From positions 1 to 6,798 of the forward strand of contig JAMPHX010000070.1 of NCBI GenBank assembly GCA_023663205.1: 6,798 nt of DNA, in the 5' to 3' direction. Source of the DNA: Corallococcus sp. (GTDB lineage: Bacteria; Bacillota; Clostridia; Christensenellales; CAG-314). This document shows positions 1-5,852 of the stretch, piece after piece. A model generated the notes under the pieces. That model made no database searches. It saw only the letters and a program-made list of their open reading frames with translations, and was not told the DNA's origin. Numbering within the stretch: position 1 is the first letter of the stretch; each line of letters begins with the position of its first letter. The position numbers were made by a program, and so were the translations under genes.

Positions 1-368
1 GTTGAACAAAATGTTGCCAATTTGAGACATTGTGTAGATGTCGCGCCTCTTTTGTATTCGTCGTATATTAGTTTTGCCCCTACGGGATAACCGCACAGGC
101 AACTTAGCGCAAATATTTTTCCTGCAAATTGAGGCGCTTTAAAAATTTTTGCTGTCAATTTTGATTTTTGGAATATTGGTTGTAAAGAATCTGTTGCCGT
201 GAGTATTTTGGAGAAAAACATAAACGGAAATAGTGTCGGCAAAACACTGTTTGCCCAAATGGCGATACCTTTAAGCATAACAACGGCATAGTGTTCAGCA
301 TTAAGTAAAAATATTAGCATTACAGAAAGTATAAAAAGCGAAAGAGTAATCTTGGTGTTTTTGTGCAT
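1..368 (-). CDS. ylbJ: Sporulation integral membrane protein YlbJ, N-terminal part (cut by window edge)
   Basis: This is a partial gene. Its first 122 codons read from the ATG at 368 down to the left edge with no stop. Visible features are an N-terminal hydrophobic helix (about residues 7-23), a second hydrophobic stretch (about 27-50) carrying LPTLFPF (43-49), and the motif CGYPVGAKL (92-100) followed by FCS (120-122), where the window ends. The LP-x-LFPF and GYP-x-GAK motifs are typical of YlbJ, a multi-pass membrane protein of the nucleoside-recognition (Gate) domain family, which in Bacillus subtilis is made in the mother cell and needed for normal spore cortex. The transported substrate is not settled. 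The gene lies 73 bases downstream of tmcAL on the same strand; ylbJ and ylbM (tmcAL) are also close neighbours in B. subtilis. The start is the first ATG after an in-frame stop at 408-410, but has no clear Shine-Dalgarno sequence. Other members of the family exist outside sporulation, so the role in spores is inferred. Confidence 0.82.
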   Translation of the reverse strand, partial: MHKNTKITLSLFILSVMLIFLLNAEHYAVVMLKGIAIWANSVLPTLFPFMFFSKILTATDSLQPIFQKSKLTAKIFKAPQFAGKIFALSCLCGYPVGAKLIYDEYKRGATSTQCLKLATFCS

Positions 369-441
369 GGTTAAAACTATGCCGATTACGTGCGAATTAT
401 TATAAATTCATATATATTAGTGTAATAGTATGTGATTGATG
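369..441 (-). promoter_or_regulatory. tmcAL-ylbJ intergenic gap with a possible weak promoter for ylbJ
   Basis: This 73-base AT-rich gap separates the tmcAL stop from the ylbJ start. On the minus strand a TATAAT hexamer lies at 404-399, and 16 bases upstream of it is ATTACA (426-421), which matches four of six -35 consensus bases. Transcription from it would leave a leader of about 25 bases before the ylbJ ATG. In such AT-rich DNA a TATAAT can occur by chance, and ylbJ may simply be co-transcribed with tmcAL. I see no terminator hairpin here. Confidence 0.3.
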
Positions 442-1530
442 TTATTCTTCTACGATTCTAAGCCGTTTGTTTATTATGTTTCCGCTCAGAGCAGCGTAAA
501 ATTTGTTTGCTTTGTCATCCAATTCCGTTGCAAACGTATTTTTTGTTGTCTTTGAAGCCAATTGCAGTAGTTGCTGCTTGCCGTCGCGCACGGCAAGAAT
601 ATTTATTACAGGCGTACAGGCTTTTGACTGTTGTACTGCGTTTTTAGTTATTGACATTATTGCATTGAATACAATCCGCTGTATTTTCATTTGTGTGTAC
701 CGTTTGCATTTTACTGCATTGATAAACTTATCCCACGAACCTATGTCGCAATATTTGCATATACGGTTTTCGAGACCCTCGGTTACACCCTCAATTTTGT
801 TCAAGTAATCTCTATTGGATAAACTCATTGCTTTGTGCGCAAAAGATTTATATGACAGTTCGATGCCGGTATTTAAGGTTTCGGACACATATGGCGGTAC
901 ATACTCGCTTATTGAATTGACAGAGTTTTTTAGGGTTTCGCGTAGGGCTTTGCTACTGGGATATTCTCCGATATCGCAACTGTTGTAATTTGCTGGGCGC
1001 TTTATTGTGATGAAATTCATTTTTGCCTGTAACAATGTCGCAGCATTTATGTATTCTATTGCAAGCGTGTTATTGGGCTGTGACAATAATTCTCTGTATT
1101 GTGGAAACGATTTCGCAACTGCCGACGGATAAGACATACCGTGTTTGAGGTTCTGTTTGATAGCAGTATTGTCTTTTGCGTTCAGCAGAGTATTTGCACA
1201 TTGCATCAACAATTCCGAGTCGCCGCATTCGCTGCCGAAGCACAGGGTGTCGCAGTTGATTTCTTTGGCGATTTGTATTGCTCCGTACGCAAAGTTTTCT
1301 GCGCTTGAAGTTGCATACAAGGTGGGTAATTCGATAACCAAATCCGCGCCTGCGCGTATAGCATGTTCGGCACGTTGGTATTTGTCTGCGATAGCGGGAA
1401 AAGCACGTTGAGTAAAGTTTCCGCTCATAATGCAGCACACTGTGTCCGATTGCGATTTGGAAAAATCAATCAGTCGTTTGTGTCCGTAATGCAATGGATT
1501 AAATTCTGCAATTATCGCACAAATTTTCAT
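442..1530 (-). CDS. tmcAL: tRNA(Met) cytidine acetate ligase TmcAL (YlbM)
   Basis: TmcAL makes N4-acetylcytidine at the wobble base (C34) of elongator tRNA-Met. It uses acetate and ATP through an acetyl-adenylate, unlike the acetyl-CoA-dependent TmcA of enterobacteria. The 362-residue protein starts MKICAIIAEFNPLHYGH. The nucleotidyltransferase HxGH-type motif is H14-Y-G-H17. It is followed by the family block GNFTQRAFPAIADK (37-50), GADLVIELP (61-69), FGSECGD (98-104), PNNTLAIEY (152-160) and SSKALRETL (192-200). The C-terminal part carries KRYTQMKIQR, as in the family. It is somewhat shorter than B. subtilis TmcAL (about 415 residues), with the difference toward the C-terminus. The ATG at 1530 is preceded by AAAGGAG (minus strand, 1550-1544) with a rather long 13-base spacer. 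It is divergent from pta-ackA, whose products set the acetate and acetyl phosphate pools, and lies upstream of ylbJ. The enzyme assignment is strong by motif; the activity is inferred from the family. Confidence 0.93.
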   Translation of the reverse strand: MKICAIIAEFNPLHYGHKRLIDFSKSQSDTVCCIMSGNFTQRAFPAIADKYQRAEHAIRAGADLVIELPTLYATSSAENFAYGAIQIAKEINCDTLCFGSECGDSELLMQCANTLLNAKDNTAIKQNLKHGMSYPSAVAKSFPQYRELLSQPNNTLAIEYINAATLLQAKMNFITIKRPANYNSCDIGEYPSSKALRETLKNSVNSISEYVPPYVSETLNTGIELSYKSFAHKAMSLSNRDYLNKIEGVTEGLENRICKYCDIGSWDKFINAVKCKRYTQMKIQRIVFNAIMSITKNAVQQSKACTPVINILAVRDGKQQLLQLASKTTKNTFATELDDKANKFYAALSGNIINKRLRIVEE

Positions 1531-1691
1531 ACTTTTTATGCTACTCCTTTGACTTGTTTGGTCTTATGTAGTATAATTTAAAGACAATCATTAGCATTTG
1601 CTGTTGCATTTTTTCGAATCAATCTACATGGCGAAATTATTGTAACACATATTATAACAATTTACTATTAAAATTTGGAGGAAACACAATT
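1531..1691. promoter_or_regulatory. Divergent tmcAL / pta control region
   Basis: This 161-base region separates two divergent genes. It holds the pta promoter (1549-1577), the tmcAL Shine-Dalgarno (CTCCTTT on the plus strand, 1544-1550), and the pta Shine-Dalgarno GGAGG (1677-1681, 10 bases before the ATG). On the minus strand TATACT (1575-1570) overlaps the pta -10 box and could be the tmcAL -10, but no good -35 is seen for it. An imperfect inverted repeat with 10-base arms lies at 1634-1663. A weaker second pta promoter (TTGTAA 1640-1645, 17 bp, TACTAT 1663-1668) is possible. No terminator or riboswitch is recognisable. Confidence 0.6.
1549..1577 (+). promoter_or_regulatory. Sigma-A promoter of pta-ackA
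   Basis: The -35 box TTGACT (1549-1554) matches five of six consensus bases, and the -10 box TATAAT (1572-1577) is perfect; they are 17 bp apart. The predicted start of transcription is near 1584, giving an untranslated leader of a little over 100 bases before the pta ATG at 1692. The -35 box overlaps the tmcAL ribosome binding site on the other strand. Confidence 0.75.
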
Positions 1692-2696
1692 ATGTCACAA
1701 GTGTTGGATTCTATTAAACAACGCGCAAAATTGCTAAACAAAAACATTGTACTTCCCGAAAGCGAAGACAGACGCGTTGTTTTGGCAGCCGCACAAACAG
1801 TTAAAGAAGGTATAGCGCGTGTCACATTGCTCGGAAATGCGGCGGTTATCAAAAAGAATAATCCCGATGTCGATTTGAGCGGAGTTACGATTATCGACCC
1901 TCAGACAAATCCCAAAACTTTGCAATATGAGAAGTTGTTGTTTGAATTGCGTAAGGCAAAGGGCATGACGGAAGAACTGGCGCACAAGACTGTGTTGGAA
2001 GATTATACAATGTACGGTGCTCTGATGTTAAAATCCGACGATGTGGACGGAATGGTGTCGGGTGCGTGCCATTCTACTGCAAATACTTTGCGTCCCGGAT
2101 TGCAAGTAATTAAAACATCTAAAAATACTCCGATAGTGTCGGCGTACTTTTTGATGATTGCGCCTAAGGGGGGAAACAAATATTGCGAGGACGGTTGTTA
2201 CATTTATGCGGATTCCGGTTTGAATCAAAATCCAAGCAGTGAAGAACTTGCTTATATTGCATTGTCCTCCGCAGAGAGCGCAAAGGCTATTGCAGGAATC
2301 GAACCGAGAATTGCTTTTATTTCACATTCTACCAAAGGAAGCGCGAAGCACGACCATGTAACAAAGGTAGTTGATGCTGTTGCCAAATTCCACGAAATTG
2401 CGCCTCAATACAATGCAGACGGCGAGTGGCAATTCGATGCCGCAATAGTTCCCGAAGTAGGACAGTCCAAGGCGCCGGGGTCATCCGTTGCCGGTCATGC
2501 AAATGTTTTGATATTCCCAGACTTGGATGCGGGAAATACAAATTACAAAAATACTGAGAGATTGGGCGGATTTCAGGCCGTAGGTCCGTTGTGCCAAGGA
2601 TTGGCTAAACCGATAAACGACTTGTCGCGCGGTTGTCATATGGAAGACATTGTGGCGGCGATAGCAATTACGGCATTGCAAACGCAAATAATCTAA
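1692..2696 (+). CDS. pta: Phosphate acetyltransferase (phosphotransacetylase)
   Basis: Pta catalyses the reversible reaction acetyl-CoA + phosphate = acetyl phosphate + CoA in the cytoplasm, the first step of acetate fermentation. The 334-residue protein is the short single-domain form usual in Clostridia and in Methanosarcina (about 330 residues), without the N-terminal regulatory domains of E. coli Pta. Family signatures are LPESEDRRVV (21-30), VSGACHSTANTLRPGLQVIKT (122-142 region, with R134), SHSTKGSAKH (211-220), VPEVGQSKAPGS (253-264), FPDLDAGNTNYK (275-286), and near the C-terminus GPLCQGLAKP followed by NDLSRG. S312, R313 and D319 match the active-site Ser, Arg and Asp known from the Methanosarcina enzyme. 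The start ATG has GGAGG ten bases upstream and aligns with the family N-terminus. ackA follows after 11 bases, so the two form an operon from the promoter at 1549. Phosphate butyryltransferase belongs to the same superfamily, but the motifs and the ackA partner favour Pta. Confidence 0.96.
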   Translation: MSQVLDSIKQRAKLLNKNIVLPESEDRRVVLAAAQTVKEGIARVTLLGNAAVIKKNNPDVDLSGVTIIDPQTNPKTLQYEKLLFELRKAKGMTEELAHKTVLEDYTMYGALMLKSDDVDGMVSGACHSTANTLRPGLQVIKTSKNTPIVSAYFLMIAPKGGNKYCEDGCYIYADSGLNQNPSSEELAYIALSSAESAKAIAGIEPRIAFISHSTKGSAKHDHVTKVVDAVAKFHEIAPQYNADGEWQFDAAIVPEVGQSKAPGSSVAGHANVLIFPDLDAGNTNYKNTERLGGFQAVGPLCQGLAKPINDLSRGCHMEDIVAAIAITALQTQII

Positions 2697-2697
2697 T

Positions 2698-2710
2698 GGA
2701 GGAAGATATG
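2698..2710 (+). promoter_or_regulatory. Ribosome binding site that fixes the ackA start
   Basis: GGAGG at 2698-2702 lies five bases before the ATG at 2708. This selects the start giving MKILVINAGSSS, the conserved acetate kinase N-terminus. An in-frame ATG at 2633 would add 25 residues encoded inside pta and lacks any ribosome binding site or family match. Confidence 0.9.
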
Positions 2711-3907
2711 AAAATACTTGTCATAAACGCCGGTAGTTCTTCGTTGAAATATCAATTGATTGATATGCAAGACGAAAGTGTAATAGCAAAAGGACTTTGC
2801 GAAAGAATCGCTATCGAGGGTAGCAAACTTACGCATAAAGCCAAAGGACAAAGTTTTGAATTTGTAAAGCCTATGCCTAATCATACCGTTGCAATCAAAA
2901 TGGTGTTGGATGCGCTTGTAGACAAAGAATGCGGAGTAATAAGCGATATGTCCGAGATATCTGCGGTAGGACACCGCGTTGTTCACGGCGCCGAAGATTA
3001 CAGCGGGTCTGTTATGATTGATGAGAACGTACTTAAAAGTTGCGCCGAAAACAGCGAACTTGCGCCTTTGCATAATCCTGCAAATATTATGGGAATCAAG
3101 GCCTGTATGGATGTTATGCCCGATACGCCTATGGTTGCTGTTTTTGATACGGCATTCCATGCGACCATGCCCGATTACGCATATCTGTACGGATTGCCGT
3201 ATGACGATTACAAACAATACCGTATACGCAAATACGGTTTTCACGGAACAAGTCATATGTATGTTTCGCAAGAAGCAGCCAAATACCTCAATAAGGATTT
3301 ATCTCAAACCAAAATTATTACCTGTCACCTTGGCAACGGGTCTTCCATTACGGCTGTACAAGGCGGGAAAAGCATCGATACCACAATGGGCTTTACCCCG
3401 TTGGACGGTTTGCCTATGGGAACGCGCAGCGGTTCTATTGACGGTGCAATTTTGGAATACTGGATGTCAAAGACAGGTAAGAGCATTTCGGAAGCAGTCA
3501 AGCATTTGAATAAAGAATCGGGAATGTTGGGGCTTTCGGGTCTTAGCAGCGATTTTCGTGATTTGACCGAAAACGACGGATTGCTAAATCCGCGTAATAA
3601 ACTTGCGGTAGATGTTTTTGCATACGGTGTCAAACGCTATATCGGCAGTTATACCGCCGTAATGAACGGCGTCGATGCAATTGTGTTCACTGCGGGTGTT
3701 GGAGAAAACACTGCATATGTAAGAAAACAAGCGGTAAGCAATCTGGATTATTTGGGTATTGTTTTGGATGAAGCCAAAAATCAAAATTGTCCGCGCGGAC
3801 AGATTGCGGATATTTCTGCGGACAATTCAAAGGTAAAAATATTGGTTATACCTACCAATGAAGAATTGGTGATTGCAAGAGAAACACTTGCGTTGGCAAA
3901 TTTGTAA
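2708..3907 (+). CDS. ackA: Acetate kinase
   Basis: AckA converts acetyl phosphate + ADP to acetate + ATP, and the reverse, completing the Pta-AckA route that yields ATP by substrate-level phosphorylation. The 399-residue length is typical. The ASKHA-fold residues known from the Methanosarcina enzyme are all present: N7 in VINAGSSS, R90 in GHRVVHG, H122 in LHNP, D147 in FDTAFH, H179 in YGFHGTSH, N210 in HLGNGSS, R240 in MGTRSG, the glycine-rich TAGVGEN (328-334), and E385 in PTNEE. The C-terminal PTNEELVIARET is also standard. It is the second gene of the pta operon. No terminator hairpin lies between its stop and the yceD promoter, so some read-through into yceD-rpmF is likely. Propionate or butyrate kinases are related, but the motifs and pta linkage support acetate kinase. 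Confidence 0.97.
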   Translation: MKILVINAGSSSLKYQLIDMQDESVIAKGLCERIAIEGSKLTHKAKGQSFEFVKPMPNHTVAIKMVLDALVDKECGVISDMSEISAVGHRVVHGAEDYSGSVMIDENVLKSCAENSELAPLHNPANIMGIKACMDVMPDTPMVAVFDTAFHATMPDYAYLYGLPYDDYKQYRIRKYGFHGTSHMYVSQEAAKYLNKDLSQTKIITCHLGNGSSITAVQGGKSIDTTMGFTPLDGLPMGTRSGSIDGAILEYWMSKTGKSISEAVKHLNKESGMLGLSGLSSDFRDLTENDGLLNPRNKLAVDVFAYGVKRYIGSYTAVMNGVDAIVFTAGVGENTAYVRKQAVSNLDYLGIVLDEAKNQNCPRGQIADISADNSKVKILVIPTNEELVIARETLALANL

Positions 3908-3916
3908 TATAAATCG

Positions 3917-3945
3917 TTGACAAAATCGAATGTCGTTTGTATAAT
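3917..3945 (+). promoter_or_regulatory. Perfect consensus sigma-A promoter of yceD-rpmF
   Basis: TTGACA (3917-3922) and TATAAT (3940-3945) are both perfect matches, with an optimal 17-bp spacer. A second TATAAT overlaps directly at 3945-3950. The expected transcription start is at about 3951-3953, only four to six bases before the yceD ATG at 3957, so the message would be nearly leaderless. A short GACA/TGTC inverted repeat with an 8-base gap (3919-3934) lies between the boxes and may be chance. Confidence 0.85.
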
Positions 3946-3956
3946 ATAATGCGTCT

Positions 3957-4376
3957 ATGTGTTTAGTGATAGATTTGACAAATGCGTTACGCAATGAGGG
4001 TAAGGAATACGATTTGCGTTTGCAATTCGATGTAAATAGTGATTTGTTACCGTATCCGCAATGCAAATTTGTAGAACCATGCGAGTTTGTTGCACAATAT
4101 GCTTACGTGGATTTCGCTGTTGATGTGTGGGGAAAAGTAAATCTTCGTTGCATTGGGCTGTGCGATAATTGCGGTAAGGAGATTACAAAAGAAATTAGCA
4201 TTGATTTTAATCAAACATTTTACAGTTATGCTGAAGAACCGGATGATTATATATATGCTAACGGTAAACTCGATTTGAGGAGTTCTTTGCAAGAGCAAAT
4301 TTTATTGCAGTTGCCGACTCAATTTGTGTGTCAAACGAATTGCAAGAGTTTGTGCCCGTACAGCAGTGAAAAATAG
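3957..4376 (+). CDS. yceD: DUF177 / YceD family protein, linked to L32 and large-subunit rRNA
   Basis: The 139-residue protein belongs to the DUF177 (YceD) family, almost always encoded just upstream of rpmF and in several organisms linked to 23S rRNA accumulation or processing; its molecular activity is not established. It begins MCLVIDLTNALRNEG, matching the family IDL...EG opening. A cysteine pair at C69/C72 (LCDNCGK) follows the beta-rich middle part. The C-terminal signature is KLDLRSSLQEQILLQLP (104-120), then C125, C129 and C133 in CQTNCKSLCP. Many clostridial relatives continue with CG and a further Cys-rich tail; here the protein stops six residues after C133. No Shine-Dalgarno precedes the ATG, and the promoter is so close that the transcript would be nearly leaderless. 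A GTG at 3966 is an alternative start, giving M-I-D-L. rpmF follows 62 bases downstream. Confidence 0.85.
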   Translation: MCLVIDLTNALRNEGKEYDLRLQFDVNSDLLPYPQCKFVEPCEFVAQYAYVDFAVDVWGKVNLRCIGLCDNCGKEITKEISIDFNQTFYSYAEEPDDYIYANGKLDLRSSLQEQILLQLPTQFVCQTNCKSLCPYSSEK

Positions 4377-4438
4377 TACAAAGCGGAATTCATTATGTCG
4401 GCAAATAAATTAGATAATTAAATCGGAGGTGCAGTGCA

Positions 4439-4624
4439 ATGGCAGTACCAAAAAGTAAAACATCAAAGCAAAGAAAACATACAAGAGCGGCGAATTGGAA
4501 GGCTTCTACCGCTACGCTTGTGGAATGCCCGCAATGCCATGAACTTAAAGTTGCTCATAAGGTTTGCGATGCTTGTGGTTATTACAACGGCAAGCAGGTT
4601 GTTTCTACTACTGAGAGTAAGTAA
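4439..4624 (+). CDS. rpmF: Large ribosomal subunit protein bL32
   Basis: This 61-residue basic protein of the large ribosomal subunit has the diagnostic L32 N-terminus MAVPKSKTSKQRKHTRAANW. It also has four zinc-ligand cysteines: C30 and C33 (CPQC), and C43 and C46 (CDAC). It is therefore the zinc-containing (C+) form. The length is usual for the family. The start has GGAGG at 4425-4429, nine bases upstream. It forms a unit with yceD and is followed by a terminator 22 bases after its stop, so its transcript ends before plsX. Confidence 0.98.
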   Translation: MAVPKSKTSKQRKHTRAANWKASTATLVECPQCHELKVAHKVCDACGYYNGKQVVSTTESK

Positions 4625-4646
4625 GTTTTTTGATGATGGTTTTATC

Positions 4647-4677
4647 GGCAGATCGGTTAAATCCGACCTGCCTTTTT
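4647..4677 (+). terminator. Rho-independent terminator after rpmF
   Basis: The stem GGCAGATCGG (4647-4656) pairs with CCGACCTGCC (4663-4672) with a single A-C mismatch in ten positions. The loop is TTAAAT, followed directly by TTTTT (4673-4677). It lies 22 bases past the rpmF stop and separates the ribosomal protein unit from plsX. Confidence 0.88.
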
Positions 4678-4681
4678 GCGT

Positions 4682-4715
4682 TGTGAAACATTTGTCAATT
4701 GTGTGAAACAATTTG
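4682..4715 (+). repeat. Direct repeat and palindrome upstream of the plsX promoter, possible operator
   Basis: TGTGAAACA occurs at 4682-4690 and again at 4702-4710, exactly 20 bp apart, close to two helical turns. Each copy is followed by TTTG or ATTTG. The second copy lies inside a 17-bp palindrome, AATTGTGTGAAACAATT (4697-4713), with perfect 6-base arms. Both lie between the rpmF terminator and the plsX promoter (-35 at 4735). This is the layout expected of a regulator site, but no known regulator motif is recognised with confidence. Confidence 0.4.
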
Positions 4716-4734
4716 CGCGTGTTTTTCAAAACGA

Positions 4735-4763
4735 TTGCAATATGCTTAAAAATGTTATATAAT
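4735..4763 (+). promoter_or_regulatory. Probable sigma-A promoter of plsX-rnc-smc
   Basis: TTGCAA (4735-4740, four of six consensus bases) and a perfect TATAAT (4758-4763) are 17 bp apart. The expected transcript start is near 4770, giving a leader of about 65 bases before the plsX ATG at 4836. A separate promoter is needed because a terminator closes the rpmF unit upstream. Confidence 0.68.
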
Positions 4764-4825
4764 ATCTAAAATATTCTATTATGCGGTAGAGCAAAAACTT
4801 TGTGTTTATCGTTGTACCGTATTTC

Positions 4826-4838
4826 GGAGAAAAAAATG
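4826..4838 (+). promoter_or_regulatory. Ribosome binding site that fixes the plsX start
   Basis: GGAG at 4826-4829 lies six bases before the ATG at 4836. This gives MRKVVVDIYGGD, which matches the PlsX N-terminus. An in-frame ATG at 4800 would add 12 residues, has no ribosome binding site and is not conserved in type. Confidence 0.87.
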
Positions 4839-5852
4839 AGAAAAGTTGTTGTTGATATATACGGCGGAGACAATGCTCCCGATGCAATAATAGACGGTTG
4901 TCTGCTTGCTCTGGAAAAATATAAGGATTTTTCGGTAGTAATGTGCGGCAAAAAAGATTATATCGAAAGTTATCTTACTTGCAAGCACTTTGATAAATCC
5001 CGCGTGGAAATCGTTGATGCCCAAGACGTAATAAGCAACGATGAGGTTCCTACTCTTGCAATACGCACTAAAAAGGAGTCCTCGCTTGTTAAAGCACTTG
5101 AACTTGTGAAAAATGACGATGATGCCGTGGGTATGGTTTCTGCTGGTAGTACGGGTGCCGTGCTTGCGGGCGCAACATTGAAGATAGGCAGAATCAGGGG
5201 ATTGCAGCGTCCCGCCCTTGCTCCCGTATTGCCGACAATAAATCCTTCAAAAAAGGTGTTATTGGTTGACTGCGGAGCAAATGTCGACTGCAAACCTCAA
5301 ATGCTTTTGCAATTTGCGCTTATGGGGCATGCATTTATGCAGAGTATATTCGGAATAGAAAATCCCAAAATCGCATTGCTATCCAACGGTACCGAAGACA
5401 AAAAGGGTAACGAACTTGTGCACGAAACCTTTGCTTTGCTAAAAGAAAGCAATTTGAATTTTGTCGGAAATATGGAAGCCCGCGATATATTGTCGGGAGA
5501 GTATGACGTAGTGGTTGCCGACGGTTTTTATGGTAATATTGCCCTCAAATCTTGTGAGGGTACGGCAATGATGATGCTCAAACTCATAAAAAAAGAAGTT
5601 ACTGCAAATTTGAAAAGAAAAATAGGCGCTGCGATGTTGAAGCCTGCATTTAAAGCAGTGCAAAATGTTATGGATTACAACAAGAGCGGCGGCGCTCCGT
5701 TTATCGGTGTAAATAAAATCGTAATCAAATCACACGGGTCAAGCAAGGCGCCTGCCGTGTGCGGCAGTATAATTCAAGTTTTGGACTTTGACAAGAAGCG
5801 CTTGATTGAAAATATACGTCCGTATTTTGCTGTGGAAAATATCAATGAATAA
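4836..5852 (+). CDS. plsX: Phosphate acyltransferase PlsX (acyl-ACP:phosphate acyltransferase)
   Basis: PlsX converts acyl-ACP and phosphate to acyl phosphate, the donor used by the membrane enzyme PlsY to acylate glycerol 3-phosphate in phospholipid synthesis. It is a peripheral membrane protein of the cytoplasm. The 338-residue length is typical. Family blocks in order are VDIYGGDNAP (6-15), RTKKESSLVKALELV (77-91), VSAGSTGAVLAGA (101-113), GRIRGLQRPALAPVLPT (118-134), LVDCGANVDCKP (143-154), GHAFMQ (164-169), LLSNGTEDKKGNELV (181-195), VADGFYGNIALKSCEG (227-242) and APFIGVNKIVIKSHGSS (287-303). The fold is related to phosphotransacetylase (Pta). plsX starts a new unit after the rpmF terminator. 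Its last eight bases overlap rnc. The fatty acid genes and acpP that often sit between plsX and rnc in other Bacillota are absent. Confidence 0.96.
   Translation: MRKVVVDIYGGDNAPDAIIDGCLLALEKYKDFSVVMCGKKDYIESYLTCKHFDKSRVEIVDAQDVISNDEVPTLAIRTKKESSLVKALELVKNDDDAVGMVSAGSTGAVLAGATLKIGRIRGLQRPALAPVLPTINPSKKVLLVDCGANVDCKPQMLLQFALMGHAFMQSIFGIENPKIALLSNGTEDKKGNELVHETFALLKESNLNFVGNMEARDILSGEYDVVVADGFYGNIALKSCEGTAMMMLKLIKKEVTANLKRKIGAAMLKPAFKAVQNVMDYNKSGGAPFIGVNKIVIKSHGSSKAPAVCGSIIQVLDFDKKRLIENIRPYFAVENINE

Noticed and set aside
391..460. Possible sporulation sigma-E promoter before ylbJ on the minus strand
   Set aside because: CATACTAT near 432-425 resembles a sigma-E -10 box with one mismatch, but no -35 element was found at the right distance.
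503..808. Plus-strand reading frame of 101 codons opposite tmcAL
   Set aside because: It lies wholly antisense to a well-supported tmcAL, has no recognisable domain and no ribosome binding site.
1584..1691. Riboswitch or attenuator in the long pta leader
   Set aside because: The leader of about 100 bases is AT-rich, with only short weak pairings and no stable stem followed by a T-run.
2693..3271. Minus-strand reading frame of 192 codons opposite ackA
   Set aside because: It is the longest antisense frame but has no protein family features and lies fully over ackA, whose catalytic residues are all intact. It is a coding shadow.
3018..3509. Plus-strand 163-codon frame inside ackA
   Set aside because: It is a shifted frame within a complete acetate kinase gene, with no start signal and no family resemblance.
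3908..3956. Terminator between ackA and yceD
   Set aside because: No hairpin with a T-tract is present; the interval is taken up by the yceD promoter.
4395..4421. Tiny 8-codon open frame just before rpmF (possible leader peptide)
   Set aside because: It has no good ribosome binding site, no run of regulatory codons and no alternative hairpins around it, so it is best explained by chance.
4434..4706. 90-codon plus-strand frame overlapping rpmF and its terminator
   Set aside because: It is an out-of-frame reading of rpmF that runs through the terminator hairpin. The overlapping L32 product with its four cysteines is clearly the real gene.
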